Below, piece by piece: positions 23,175-35,918 of a stretch of DNA of 64,000 nucleotides. Made by a program: the position numbers and the translations under genes. Numbering within the stretch: position 1 is the first letter of the stretch; each line of letters starts with the position of its first letter. The stretch covers positions 22,588,337 to 22,652,336 of the forward strand of contig NC_060064.1 of assembly GCF_020283565.1 (NCBI RefSeq), given 5' to 3'. This DNA is from Trifolium pratense. Lineage: Eukaryota; Streptophyta; Magnoliopsida; Fabales; Fabaceae. The notes below the pieces were generated by a model. That model had not been told where the DNA came from. It did no database searches and worked only from the letters and a program-made list of their open reading frames with translations.

Positions 23175-26100
23175 ACCCTATACATCTACTAACTAACAAT
23201 ATGAACATGCTAAACAGAGAAGGAAAAAATTAGAAAAAATTTCTTCGTTAAAAGTATTGATGAAACATAAAGTTGTGATCTGAATCATAACATAACCGGT
23301 TCCATAGAAAGAGGGGAAAGAACAATTTATTTTGGTCGCTGCAAGTCATCACCAATTTCCAGAAATATACGTGAATGTGCCTATCTCTGTAATTTCCCAC
23401 CTTTCTGCCCAAGGATGTAGATGTATGATGTATTTTGAATTTGGTAGGACTCATAATGGAAATTAGTAAACATCAAACATTTATATTAGAATAATGAACC
23501 AGCAAAGTACCAGATGAACAGTTTGGAACCTCAACGCCAACATGAGTTAGTATAGCTTTTATTTCTGATTCCACTGACTGAAGAACTGCTGCAGGACTAG
23601 GCCAATCAGTTCCATTCATTGGAACTTGTTTCCATACACCACGAGTAACTTCTGAAGAAAAGTAATCAATAATGGCAGCAATTGACGCTGGAAGAAAATC
23701 AACAAGGTGTCTCAGACCTGCAAATGAAATGGCAGATGAGTTACAGTGATAAGATGAGGTAGCACCGGAATCACAGCACCTTCTGTTCAGTAAATTTTGT
23801 CTGACTGTAACAACTAACGTTTGTTTATTAGTTGCATTGTAAGTTATAACAATCTATTACTAATATATTAAAATCAATTACCACCAAAGTTATTAATTTA
23901 TCCTTATTACTTCACGTTGCAAGTTTTATATCCTTCATTGTAATTTCACTAAAAAAAATATTAAAAAAAAATATAGAAAGAATATAAGATAAATATATAA
24001 AAAATATAGAAAGAATAAGATGAGTACAAAAACAATACCATATAGGAATCTATGCATAAAAATAGGAAAAAAAACAATAAAAATATTATAGAGTTTAGTC
24101 AATAAAAATAAATTATGGAAAGAATATAGAAAAAACAAGCTGAATACATAAAAATAGGAATATAGAAATAGAAACATACAAAATAATTATATTAAAAAAA
24201 CATAAACAATATTTTTCATAAAAAATAAAATAAAATAAATAATAGTATTACTACCAAGTTTACTACTAACTATTAATAATAATAAAATAAAGTTAATTAC
24301 TATCAAATTTACTAAATTACCAGAGATATTCCTAATAAAATTTCTAATTTTCGATTACAAAATATATACATGACCATTATTAGTCACCGAAACATAAAAA
24401 ACTGGATAAATAAGTTTTACAAAAAAACAACACAATAGTTTCACTTATATTTAACAATATTTTATAACAAATTTAAATATTTTATTCTAAATAAATTTTC
24501 TACATTAATATAACGATAAATTTAAATATCGAATTAAAATCAATAGACCCGTGCGAATGCACGGGTCATTAAACTAGTTGATTAAGAAAAGTATAACAAT
24601 TCTGTCCAAAAAAAAAGTTATAACAATTGATTAAGATAGTTGCTTCAATGGAACTTAATATGATTTAGTACACAGGCTTCGAAAAATGGGACAACATTTT
24701 AAGATATCCAGAGAAGAATATTAGAAAAAAGAATTGGAACCAGCAACTTTATTTAATTTTCACGATTGTATCATCTATTAAAGGCACAAGAAAGGTGAGA
24801 CCAAATGATGAAAACAAATAAAACTTGAAACCTTTGATTTACATACAAGCAAAGCTAGCATCTAGCAAACCTGTTGTCAAGTCTCGCGATGAAAGCCTCC
24901 CATGAACACAAGCAGTTAAGATTGCTTCTAGGACAAAAGGAAGAGCTTCTAGTACTTCCCATGCAGGGAGCACAGGTCTTTGAAGAGCATCATCACCAGA
25001 ATTTATGAGAGAGCTACATGCATTACTGCTATTTGGTGATGAACAATTACTTGATGAAATACCACCTTTAGACATCTTTTGGTAAATCATGCTTAAGATT
25101 ACGCTAGCAGTTTGATGACTGGAATTTCCAGTAGAAATACCAGAAAGGGTTGAAGCAACACAAGATTTGTATTGACAATACAAGGCCCTTAATTTTGGAA
25201 ATGAATCGATAGATACAGGTTTAAATGCAGAATCTAAGAGATTTTGATTGCTTTTAAGCTTATCTTGGGAAGACATGACACAGTTATTGTGCAATGTCAA
25301 AAGATACTCCAAACCTCCAACTGCAATTCCTCCTTCTGTGATGCACTGGTCAAGAGGGGGTGTACAGAATTTCCATAAACGAATGAGGAAAAGAAATGCT
25401 AAAGAAAAAGCCATGTAAACTGATGTTGAAGGCTCATCGCCTGTGCTATTTGGAGTCGGTGTAATTGAGCCAAATGCTTCACAAAGCGGCAATAAAGAAG
25501 CAGCAACTGTGGGAACCTGCACAAAATAACTTTTGTTAAAAAACATTTGACATAAAAAAGTGACTGGAAAATAAATTAAGTTTGAGAATGAAGTCTATAT
25601 ACTACTAATATCTCAGGAATGACGCTTGAACTATAATCAAATGATTTATGTTACTTCTCTTTTTTTAATGCTACTTTAACTTGCTTAACCAAAGCGCATC
25701 CCCGGCAGGAACTAGAAGGAGGAATCATATAAACCTTCAATATCCTCTTTAATTATCTATTCTATCTTTATTTATAAGGTTAAATACATTTTGATTTAAA
25801 TGCACTTTTGGTCCTCTATTTTGATATTTTTAAACTTTTGGTCCCCTTTTTTAAAATCAGCTTTTTGGTCCCTCTGTTTTAAACGTCGACATTTTTTTAT
25901 GGCCCCCCTCTCTTTTAATAATGTGGCACCTTTATTGATGATATATTTTCAAAAGTAGGGGACCAAAGTACGTCAATTTTCAAAATAACTAAAACCAATT
26001 TTTTGAAATTTTGGGGTGCGAAAAATATATTTAAACTTTATTTTTATCTATACAAAAAACCCTTAAAAATATATTTCATCTCTAATCGACGCAGGATCTC

Positions 26101-29100
26101 AACACACCCCTTTACACCCATGCGTAGACAGTGCAAGGGTGAACAGATGTAGTTGGCATATCACAACACACACCCCATCACTTTTGTAACTATAATAGAC
26201 ATCTAGAGGATAGAAAAATGCAGGTGGCCCAATAACATATCTAGGATAGGCTCTATATCATATAATTTGAATTAGCCTAACTTGGCCCCAAAGGTTAGCT
26301 CAAGAGATGAGGATGCCTAAGCTTTATAAGAACTAATTTGGCCATATCAGTCGATGTGGGATCTTAGCACACACCCTCACACTCAAGACTATACGTCTGG
26401 AACATGGACAAATGACTGCCCAACTATCAAGTGGAAAAAATTTCATCATTAGAAATTTGTGATAGAGAATCAAAATGGGAGATCATATTCATATAGCAAT
26501 CGAACATCACATAAATTGTTAAAGTGATTCACTTACTACACCATGTAAAGAAAGTATATGAACTGTATCAACACAGGAAGCTCCACGGAGGACAGCACTT
26601 AGCATGGACATATTATCCACCAAGAGGCCCCAAGTTCCAGAATGACTATGAGGTACGGGAGAAGCCAGTAGTTTGACTACATAGCGGACCACATGTTCCT
26701 GCAAAGGAGACAACATTTTACATCAGAAACAATAGATGATGAGGAACATAATATTCATAAATACTACAATACCAAGAACTGGAGTATTCACACATTAAAC
26801 TATAATCCAGAGTAACAAAGGATAAAACAATTAATTAAAGGATGTAAAATTCTTGACCAAAAAAAAATAAAGGATGTAAAATTAACACAAGCTAATAGAT
26901 ACATGATGCTTAGCCCCAAGTGTCATCATTGCAAAGAACATAAGCTTGATAAAAATTTATTCCTAGTTTAGGTGCAAGGAGGACGGGAAGCCTTGACTTG
27001 ACACAATGATTGAATTTACGCAATGATTGAAGTTGCTGCTATGCAACTAGAAGACCATGGATTTTAGTGGAATCTTTCTTTGAACCTTGCCATAATGAGA
27101 GCTTCAAAGCATCACAAGGTTGCCCTTTTTGAAGAAGAAAAGAGAAACAGAAGTCATGACTAATCAAAACTAACTCTAGTTCCCTTAATTAATATACCTA
27201 ATAGGTAGATAGCAAAAATACCCTTTATAATGACAGGGCACCCTCTGGAGCTCTTTTTGGCATCGAAGCACCAATCCGTTCTCAATATGATATGGGAAAT
27301 GCTAACAAGAAAGGAAATATATTCTTGAAATTTGTGTATTCAATGTCTTGAAGTTATTAAAATTGTTCTTTTTCACATCAATCTTTTATTTTATTTTTTT
27401 ATTCTCTTTTGTTTCCTTAACAAGTGCCCCCACTTGTTAGCATGACCCATATGATGTTTACATTATCATATTACATTATATTATATTATATTATTGCAAA
27501 TATGCATACCTAAAGTTGTGATTTTACTCTCTCCTTTAGTAACAATATTGTTTTTTGTGTACGGAAACAAAGAACACTCATAATATCTCTGTTAGGAAAT
27601 AGGATTTGTCACCTGAATATACCATCCACGGCTGAGGGATGCACCACACAGAATCTTTGCAGCTGCAGGCCTTTCCACCTCCGTTCCATTTAATGCAATA
27701 TAGTATAACTTCTCTATCTCCGCTAGGCTAGTATGGAAGAAACATTGTGAAGACCAATCATCAGTACTTTAGACAAAACCAAAATTGAATCATAGATTTG
27801 CATAAAAGCATACCTTGAGGCAGGTGTTGCCGTAAGGGCATTTATAAGAGAATTGTTTAACGGGGTTCCGTCCATAAATGTTAACCATGGAGATTTTTCT
27901 AGTGGCGATGAATCTGACAAAGACATAACAGATGTAGACACGTAACCAGGCCAAAAGTACACTGATGTATCCATTAAATTCCTTGCTATACAAGCTTCCA
28001 CTATGAGATGCCTCAAGTTCCCACCTAAAAGATAATTATTTTCAAAGTATCACAGATATGCAAACAAAAAAAACGAGTAAATAGTTTGCATGTGATAGTA
28101 GTCCTTATTCATCATAAATAAAGCAGATTAAATAATGGAAGCACATATGAGGTTACCAGAATCAACCTACCTGCTTTTGTATTGGCATTAGCATGAATGC
28201 TGGTGAAAGATTCACCCTTTTCATTCATTGAATTATAAATGAAACTCGCTGCTTTTTTAGCTGCCTGATTGGCTGCATCAACAACTAATGCAGGAGGGCA
28301 AAGAAGGCCAGAAAAGTGCCCAAGGACTTGAACAGATGAAGTCAGCCCAAGTTTAATAGAACCATCGCTCTTCATTTCAGGTTTGTATTGTGATCTCATA
28401 GGAACTGGAACGGTAGACAGATTATTTTCAGTGTCATCCCGTAGAACATTCACAATTGCCAAAGGGACGATAGATAAAAGCATGCATAAACGTGCTTCAA
28501 GATGGGGAATAGGACCTTCAGGAGGATCACGCTCCTGCAATGCACCATAAGAGAGAGGAGGAATATTAGTTATTTGGTTAATACTTCCATGAAAACAAAA
28601 AATTAAGTATGGACCAGTCTCAACTCGCTGCACAAGCCGGAGGGCTGAAAGCCAAAGTGCCAAAAAGGTTTCATGCCAGCTAGCCTGGTTAAATATTTGA
28701 AGTGTCTTGATTCCTTCTGCAAATAGGTCATGAATATTAGGAAAGACCCGGATCAAACCCAAAATAATGGAACCAAAGACAAATCTAATAAATAACTTTC
28801 TGAAAATAAACCCTAAATAACTAATGAATAATTACAGCAAGCAAACACAAATCCAATGAAAACCGCCACAAAGATTTACCTGTAAGCACCTCAATAGCTG
28901 ATTTGATAGGAATCTGTCTAGAATTCATAGCATTCTCCATATAAATGTCTAAAGGAACCCAACAAGATCTGTATTTGCTATTCAACAATGCTTTACATGA
29001 TCCAACATCAACAATCATCCCAACCACCTGATGCTTATTTAGGGAGTAATCAAAATGAGAAACCCCACGGATCCTGGTAGACACTTTTCTAAGGACTTGA

Positions 29101-32100
29101 TTTACTAATTTTAATTCTGATGATGCTAATTCAAGGGATTCAAGAAATTGAAGCCTCTGCAGGAGGCAATTGAAATTTTCAGGCCTATCAAACATGATGA
29201 ATCACAAAATAGGGAAAGCAGATTGTCAGCTTCCCAACACAACTCCTAGAAAGCAAGTAAGATATTTGAACAATAAAATCATGTAAAAATTTATGTAAAT
29301 GTAAGTACACTAATATCAACAACACTTGAAGAACTAAAAAATGGTTATGCTCAAATGTGCTAAGACAAGAGAAGCCAGGACTACTGGGTATAACGCCATT
29401 TTTTTTTTCGATATGCAGGTATAACGCCATATGCACATTTGCTGTTAAATAAAATTTCCCAAACCATTTGATAATGGAATCATTTACTTGAAACTATTCC
29501 CGATGGTGGATATTGTACTACCAAAACCACCTAGAAATGACCATATAGGAATTCTGGCATTTATCAGCTAAAGTGAAATGAATCGTATCAGTAGCATAAT
29601 CAAACCATATTATTGTATATAGTAGAGAATCAAAATAGAGATGTCATATAGTAGCAAAACAGTATATGAATCGTAAAAATTAAAATCTCCATAAATCATT
29701 GTTACTACAGTATTCAGTCTGGCAATGTTGAAACTCAATGTTATCAATATTTGGAGCTCAATGGAATAGGCTAAAATATTATTTCAGCATCTTGATTATT
29801 TAGAATGTTAAGTGTGATTAGAGATATTAATAGCGATGGGATTGAGATGCAATTAATTTTAAAATACCAAACTAAATGTTCAAGACAAAATATAAAAAGG
29901 TGGGAGACAATACATGTTTAAGAGAACAGACTGCAGAAGAATCGTTGCTTTTCTGCTTTCGCTTAGTCTTCCCAATACCTCTAAGGCTGTGATGGCATTC
30001 CTCTTCCGTATCTGTTCATGATAATCACCTTTTTTAAAATTGTGCATCACATTATGATCAATTTCCATATACTGGTCGCCCTTTGGGACTAAACACGATC
30101 TTTCATTAAAGGTCACTTGTAATCCCCAGTCATTTAATGTGCTATCAATCAAAGCAATGATGATGTTAAAAAAGAACAGCACAAATACATGTCCTAGCTC
30201 CAGATCGTGAATTTTGAATGTTTCAGAAAAATGAAGGACAGAATCAATGGACTTAATTATTCTGCAAAACAAAACAACAAAAAAAAAGACTTTTTTAGAA
30301 TTAAACACTGTTGATCAAGGTATATTCAGGTAAATTAAGTAAAATATCAACTAGGACTAGAAACAAGAAAGCACAATCACATGTAGAAGTACTAACGTAG
30401 TACAAATTATCACATGAATTTTCAACCATAAACTTGTATAGAAATAAACACAAGGTAAAACATATTCTCAAGTTAACTACAGTGCAAGTAACTAATCACC
30501 AGTGCATTTGGGGTAAGAGTTTTAACTTTTGAAGGGCCAAGTTACCAACTTACCAACAATAAGTCAATCACAATAGTTCAATTATTTCCTAAAAGAGTAA
30601 ATTCATCCAGGGAAAAAATGCAAGGGATTTGGAGGGTAATACATCCCCCAGTGCAAAAATAAATAAATAAAAGGTAAAATAGAAAATAACAAAGAAAAAG
30701 AGGAGAAATCTCCGAGTTTGAGCAAAGTTGAGAAACTAACTTATTAAGGCTATTGTTGAACAAGGCTGTGTTTGGATTGTCTAATGTGCAACTCATTTGG
30801 GCTTATCTACTGATATAAGAAGTAACACTTGTTAAATTGTTTGAGTTATCAAATGAGATTCAAATTATGAATTGTAAGATATATTACCAAGTTGGGATTA
30901 GAATTAAGAATTAGAATTTATCATACTGAGTTGGGATTCATCATATGAAATTGAGATTCATTTTCAAAATAGATACACACTAGAGATGTTTATCAATTGG
31001 GTTCAATTTTGTTTCGAATCAAGATATGACTTCGCATGGATCAAAAGATATTGATGACTAATTGAGATTGCTTATGAAAATAACACTTATAACATATCCA
31101 TAAGATATTTTCACCTAATTATTTTATTAAACTCTTCAATATAACTTACAAAAAAACTATAAAGTTTATATGAAAACAGTTTATTCACATATCCTCTTAA
31201 ACTATAGAAATAGCTTCTACTCAAACACTTACCTAAGCATTCAGTTAATGGCCTAATTAAGTTGTTTCCAATAAATACTAATGTAGTATGTTATTGAGTT
31301 ATTTCTATGGGTCTGGTTACCTTGTGCCCCAAGAGCAAATGTTAAGGAACCAAAAGTGGAAATTTTGAATTGAGAAAAACAATATTTTCACTTTTAAAAA
31401 GATGAATACACTTATCTTTTAAGACATGTGTCTATATTGAGTTCCTTAAAGGCACATGTTAGCATTCTCCTATTTCTATAATCAAAAGATTAAATCAAGT
31501 TTCAAACATGTCAAAATTTATTTCTACAGGTTGTTTCAAACCTTGAAACACTGACACTCACTAACACGACGCTGGCGCGGCAACACCACTGATATTGTTT
31601 TTTTTTGGTGTATTTTTTGCTATCAATTTTTCAAATTATCATTTTTTCACACAAACTATTTTCATGCTCTATTTTTTAAACAACTTCAAATTATTTCTTG
31701 CTATCAATTTTTCTAACTATCATTTTTTCATGTTCTCTATTTTTTAAACAACTTCAAATCAAATAAATTTATACAAGACACTCAAAAATAAATAAACTAA
31801 CATGATTTAATTTCTTAGGTAAAAAGATCCATTTTTCATAAATTGTTATACACTGAATCATATTATTTCTTCTAACATTTATAAAAATAGTATTAGTAAG
31901 AAGTTCAGTTCGGTTAATCGGATTTTAAAATTAAAAACTGATAACCGAAGCAAACTAGTTCGGTTTTCATCGGTTCAGTTCAATTTGAATTTTGATCCAA
32001 ACCAAATTAAATTAATTAATTTCCGGTTTGGTTGTCGGTTTGATCGGTTTTCTCGGAACTACTGACACCCCTAACAATAATGTAACCACATTTAGGATCT

Positions 32101-32795
32101 GTTTGGTTCGAAGTAGATGGAGGGGAGGTGAGGGGGTAATCTTGACCAAAAAAGTCTCGTGTCAAACACAATGTCATAAGATCTGCTTTAATAATTAATT
32201 AATCATAAATAAAAATTTCACAAATACTTTTTTTTTTCTTTCTGAAAACTAGGTATCCGAGGGGATCAATTCCACCGCCCACTTGACGGGTCCATTTTTT
32301 TTGTTGCTCCGTACACAAAATACTATTAATTACTATCAAGTTAAGCTAAGCTAACAAATGAAGAAGCATAGTTAGTTTAAGTTTAGGGTTTACTTACTTG
32401 TTATTGCAGGAATGTGAAGCAATTGGATGAAAATTGAAAACATGTTGATGAAGAAGTGGAAGGAAAAGAGCATAAGCATGAGGATGAAAATTGCGACAAC
32501 GAAAAACCTTATAAGATAAAAGCGAAATCAATTGAAGAGGAAAAACAAGACGAGAAGTAAGAGCTTGATGAAGAAACTTCCACATTGAAGGATGATCCTT
32601 TCCATTTTCAGAACAAATTTGAGAAACCAAAAGTTCAACTAACTCACAACTTGGTAACTCAACTCCAACCGAGTTAAGATACTCAATCAACTCAGTTACC
32701 CATGTCATTGGTGATTCATTGCTCCTTTGTTGCCATAGTTGTAACCTCTTTGTAACCGCTTCGTTCACTTGTTCGTTCCATTGTAACGGGTTCAT
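21749..32795 (-). CDS. MED33: Mediator complex subunit MED33 (REF4/RFR1 family), complete
   Basis: Plant-specific Mediator tail subunit, known in Arabidopsis as REF4/RFR1, which links Mediator to control of phenylpropanoid genes in the nucleus. Exons on the minus strand: 32795-32398, 30261-29914, 29184-28880, 28716-28625, 28534-28171, 28024-27814, 27727-27613, 26698-26537, 25516-24871, 23717-23511, 22866-21749. All borders are GT-AG; phases are consistent; 3966 nt, 1321 residues, close to the family's 1275-1345. Diagnostic blocks are SVGVELPSCELVELLVSQIC and HPSMWKFLHQAL (N-terminus), FNCLLQRLQFLESLEL, WHETFLALWLSALRLVQR, ERDPPEGPIPHLEARLCMLL, SGTWGLLVDNMSMLSAVLRGAS, GSPVMLPLPMAALVSLSITF and FAPAWLQEVK. 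The protein is helical-repeat-like without enzymatic motifs. ATG at 32795 (MNPLQWNEQVNEA). One paralogue type (A or B) cannot be decided here. Confidence 0.92.
22867..23510 (-). other. MED33 intron 10 with CT/CA microsatellite
   Basis: GT-AG intron. A compound (CT)n(CA)n tract lies at 23115-23174. No exon inside. Confidence 0.8.
23115..23174. repeat. (CT)n(CA)n compound microsatellite
   Basis: About 20 CT units followed directly by about 10 CA units, in a MED33 intron. Confidence 0.95.
23853..24577 (+). mobile_element. Non-autonomous Helitron in MED33 intron 9
   Basis: Begins TCTATTACTAATATATTAAAA at 23853 after an A. It ends with a perfect hairpin GACCCGTGC-GAAT-GCACGGGTC (24546-24567) followed by ATTAAACTAG (24577) and a T. 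Length is 725 bp, extremely AT-rich, no coding. It lies antisense to MED33 between exons 9 and 10. The empty site AAGTTATAACAA/TTGATTAAG is present intact nearby at 24618-24638. Confidence 0.85.
25517..26536 (-). other. MED33 intron 8, with a GGTCC-family MITE and LTR-like debris
   Basis: A MITE-like inverted pair (TTTGGTCCTC...GGGGACCAAAGT) spans about 25779-26040. Further on, two related blocks ('GATCTCAACACACCC' near 26095, 'GATCTTAGCACACACCC' near 26355) look like retroelement remnants. No exon. Confidence 0.55.
26699..27612 (-). other. MED33 intron 7
   Basis: GT (27612-27611) to AG (26700-26699). AT-rich, no recognisable element or exon. Confidence 0.7.
29185..29913 (-). other. MED33 intron 2
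   Basis: GT (29913-29912) to AG (29186-29185). Nothing else seen. Confidence 0.7.
30262..32397 (-). other. MED33 intron 1 (2.1 kb) with degraded element
   Basis: GT (32397-32396) to AG (30263-30262). The 31900-32075 part has repeated CGGTTTGGTT/GGTTCGG motifs ending CTGACACCCCTAAC, the look of a degraded hAT end (TAGGGGTGTCA in reverse). A possible partner end near 30983 (TAGAGATGTTTATCAATTGG) is weak. No exon. Confidence 0.45.
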
Positions 32796-33151
32796 TCTAG
32801 AATGTTCTATGGTTAGTTACAGGTTTTTTTTTAAAAAATGAAATTAGAAAGAAATAATGATTGATGTGATGAATGATGATATAACAGTGTGAAAAAAGAG
32901 TGGTGGTTAGTTAGGTTAGGATAAGGGAGTGTTTGGATGTGTGGAGGTGAAAGGGGAATTTAATTGAATTGATGGTGGTAAGTAGGAAGTGTTGTTGAGT
33001 CACTGACGCCAACCAACAAACAAATACTTGAGTTTTCGTGTCGTGCTACTCGCCGCTTATTGTCTCAACTAAATTTGAGTACATCTTCAATTTATGAGAG
33101 TCGGTTACAGACTCGCACTGATGTACTATTATAATAAATGTATAATGATAA
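32796..33151. other. MED33 5' UTR/promoter region
   Basis: Sequence upstream of the MED33 ATG. No TATA box was assigned with confidence. The fragment GGGAGTGTTTGGATGTG near 32925 resembles a MITE end. Confidence 0.4.
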
Positions 33152-33307
33152 AATCAATGAGTAGTTGGTTCAGTGATGATTAACGCTGAACTTGATAGAA
33201 ATGACTACTATTTGATCCCACAACTACGATCGGAAAGGAAGGAAGTGAAATCACTTAATATCAGAATTGATTCTGAACCACATTAAACCGGTGGAAAAAT
33301 TCAAAAA
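33152..33307 (+). mobile_element. tRNA-derived SINE with 19-bp target-site duplication
   Basis: A 156-bp body starts AATCAATGAGTAGTTGGTTCAG and ends in an A-rich tail. It is flanked by AATAAATGTATAATGATAA (33133-33151) and AATAAATGTATAATAATAA (33308-33326), one mismatch. Same family as the minus-strand copy near 33765-33905. Confidence 0.7.
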
Positions 33308-33764
33308 AATAAATGTATAATAATAACCATCTCATGTCTTAACTTTTCAGGTCAAAAGTGAGTCATTCCAACTCAACAAGTCAGTACACTATTCCATGTG
33401 TGGAGCCACTTTATTCAAAGCTTTGCTTACACATGGATAAAGCTATTTACTAGTACATTGTAATTTATTATTGGTATGAAAATAGTTTTGTTTATAAATA
33501 ATCATCTATCATGTTTATTTTTAATTATAACCAACACCTGATTTTGTCTCTTTTTTTGAATAAAGTGATAGTCAAATTTTTATATTAATGTGACATTTTA
33601 TATGTTTTTGTTGTTCAATTTTGAAACAATTAATTTATGATTTTTGTTTAAATTATGTTTGATCATCAAATAATAAATTTAGATAAAAATGTTAAAATGA
33701 AAATGCAATTGAGGAAACTCACACCCAGTAGTAGAAATTCACATGTCTTATTTTTTTTTCTTTT

Positions 33765-33905
33765 GGTTTTTCACCGCCAGTTGAATTTGGTTCGGGGGTT
33801 AGTTCTGGCATTAAGTGGTTTCAGCCCCCTCCCGATCGCAGTTGTGGGGGATCGAACTGCGGTCCTCCCTACCAAGTTCGGCGCCAATCACGACTGAACC
33901 AATTA
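33765..33905 (-). mobile_element. tRNA-derived SINE, same family, minus strand
   Basis: Reads on the minus strand ATTGGTTCAGTCGTGATTGG (A-box side) and CGCAGTTCGATCCCCC (B box), then CACAACTGCGATCGGGAGG. It aligns along its length with the SINE at 33152. Target duplication not secured. Confidence 0.65.
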
Positions 33906-34249
33906 TGGAATAAAGTTGGGTAAAAGCATTTACTTCATTTTTTTGGTACATTAAAAGCATTTACTTTAATTACTAGTTATGTAGATGGGGTGTTAAACAG
34001 CTATCCATCCAATATATTATGGGTATCCATTAATACTACATGGTTATAATTCGTAACTATTGGTAACAATGGAAGGATTTGGCAAAAGAGAGTGATTAAC
34101 TTGATGGGAGAATAAAGGAAAGCTGGGTGAAATTCAAGGATAAAAATTCAATGGGTGGTGCAAATTGAATTTATGTGGGGTCTGGGGTCTATTTTAAAAT
34201 AAGTGTTACAGTTACTAATAATGAATTAGTTTAAATAAATTATAAAAGT

Positions 34250-34800
34250 TTTTGACCAACAATGAATTGGTTCAAGTGATAAGGATTTTGGTTCCCTTAA
34301 ACATGTGATCAGGGGTTCGATTCCTAACTCATGCCCTTGGACATCAGAATGTTCAGGTTGAAGAAGAAAAATAAGATGTTGCTGAAGATTTTGAGGAAGA
34401 GCATGCCAACAATGATAATGAAGCTATCCATGAACATCAAGTTGTTCAAGTTGATAAAGATGAATATGTTCTTGATCATCAGATTGTTCAAGACATTGAA
34501 GAAGAACCTGTCACTATATACATGTTGTCAGTCGTCAGCATAGGTGAGCTACAGTGGAAATAATTTCTAGAAGAGATGTGCTCACCCTACTTGAGTCTGA
34601 AAGAGAAGCAAGAAGGTTGCGCTAGAGAAACCCCCAATGGTTTGGTGCAAGATTTTATGAAACATTGTTTTTTTGGGGTATTTTCCAGATGGAATTTTTT
34701 GTCTTCAACACTTAAATTGTGCACTTGTTGACATGGCCTTTTATTCGGCCGAGTTTTGAGTAAAATTTTGCTTTCACTCTATAAAATTAGATATTTTCTC
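34250..34800 (+). other. SINE-like head and acidic coding-like relic
   Basis: A tRNA-like block (GAATTGGTTCAAGTGATAAGG ... GGGGTTCGATTCC, 34261-34325) is followed by a stretch rich in GAA/GAT codons in one frame (34345-34500, repeats of H.VVQVD.DE, D.E.E), then an open piece SRRDVLTLLESEREARRLR near 34570-34625. It may be debris of a captured gene. Function not recognised. Confidence 0.3.
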
Positions 34801-34807
34801 TCCCCAC

Positions 34808-35026
34808 CCCCCATGAATCTTTTATCCCCTGAATTTCCAATTTTGTCCTTGAAAAAACTTCGGTTCGTAGAAACCGAAGTTTTTTTTGTCTTGAAAACAA
34901 ATTTCGGTTTCTAAAAATCGAAATTTACTCTGAATTTGCACTAGAAAAAATTCGGTTTCTGCGAACCGAATTTTTTTGCAAGGGCAAAATTAGAATATTG
35001 AGGGGTATAAAAGATTCATGGGAGGG
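34808..35026. mobile_element. Foldback MITE with internal CGGTT hairpins
   Basis: The ends CCCATGAATCTTTTATCCCC and GGGTATAAAAGATTCATGGG are inverted copies. Inside are two further hairpins (AACTTCGGTT..AACCGAAGTT near 34857-34880, and AATTCGGTTTCTGCGAACCGAATT near 34950-34975). Non-coding. Confidence 0.65.
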
Positions 35027-35289
35027 GGGAAGAGAAAACATCATAAAATTATTTGCATCTGTTTGCTGTATCCATACGCAGTTAAGGGTTACTTTGATTT
35101 AACAATGCAATCTCATACTAAAAAATCTGTTTTAGCTAAATTTGAAATCATTTGATTGTTGCACAGTGGCCCAAACTTAATTTTCTAGGTTAGAATGATC
35201 ACCCTAATTCATGTTTGCAATTATTCATGTTAAAGATGCTTTGGTTCTCTGAGCCCAGCACCATATACCAGGAGAATTTCTTTTGCCGT

Positions 35290-35410
35290 CTTACCATTTT
35301 CTCAAATGGCATTCGCTACTTAAGTAGCGGACGACATTCCTTGAATTTCTCATTTTTACTCATCCGCTACTTAAGTAGGGCGCGCGAAAAACTCGTAGAG
35401 CGACAAAAGA
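35290..35410. repeat. Repeat with CGCTACTTAAGTAGCG palindromes
   Basis: A perfect 16-bp palindrome is at 35314-35329 and a second CCGCTACTTAAGTAGG at about 35364-35379. Related motifs occur at 60015-60240. Confidence 0.6.
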
Positions 35411-35490
35411 AACTCTCTCATACCAGTATGCCAATGTTGTCAATGCAGTGTTGAGAAATTGGGAGCTAAAAACATCAAAACCTAAAAACC

Positions 35491-35916
35491 ATGACCACCA
35501 GTTATTTTGCTAGCCCTCATCATTATTGTAGATTTAAACGGTGCAAAAATTATGTTCTGAGAACTGAAGGCAGTTATGATTGTATGGTGTTTATAACAGC
35601 TTCACCTACAAGGCTACAACTTGCAAATTGGCTTCTTTACCTTTGTGCTTTAGTAGTTTTTTCTACCACAGTCTTCATCAAAACATTTCTTGAATCAAAG
35701 CTTCCGATGACTAATGATTGCACTACATTCATCACAAAAGAAACCGTCTATGGGAGCACAAGTCCTCTTGTAGGCATAGACAGACCAGAAAACTACCCAA
35801 AAATAAATATCATGTGTACAAGGGAACAAACCAAGTCGGCTTTGGAAGCAAATTTTACACAATTGAATGCAATTGTGTTATTTTTATTGTCTCACCATCT
35901 TATCTCAGAAGTATAA
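35491..35916 (+). CDS. Unrecognised 141-residue open frame (doubtful)
   Basis: An ATG-to-TAA frame encoding 141 residues with one hydrophobic stretch (LANWLLYLCALVVFSTTVFI, residues about 44-63) that could be a membrane helix. I recognise no family. It sits in repeat-rich DNA; its stop codon lies in the 8-bp target duplication of a hAT insertion (35911-35918). Codon use and the absence of neighbours make chance openness or decay likely. Confidence 0.2.
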   Translation: MTTSYFASPHHYCRFKRCKNYVLRTEGSYDCMVFITASPTRLQLANWLLYLCALVVFSTTVFIKTFLESKLPMTNDCTTFITKETVYGSTSPLVGIDRPENYPKINIMCTREQTKSALEANFTQLNAIVLFLLSHHLISEV

Positions 35917-35918
35917 AC

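Noticed and set aside
23005..23208. Open frame with RERERERE repeat
   Set aside because: Translation of the CT/CA microsatellite inside a MED33 intron.
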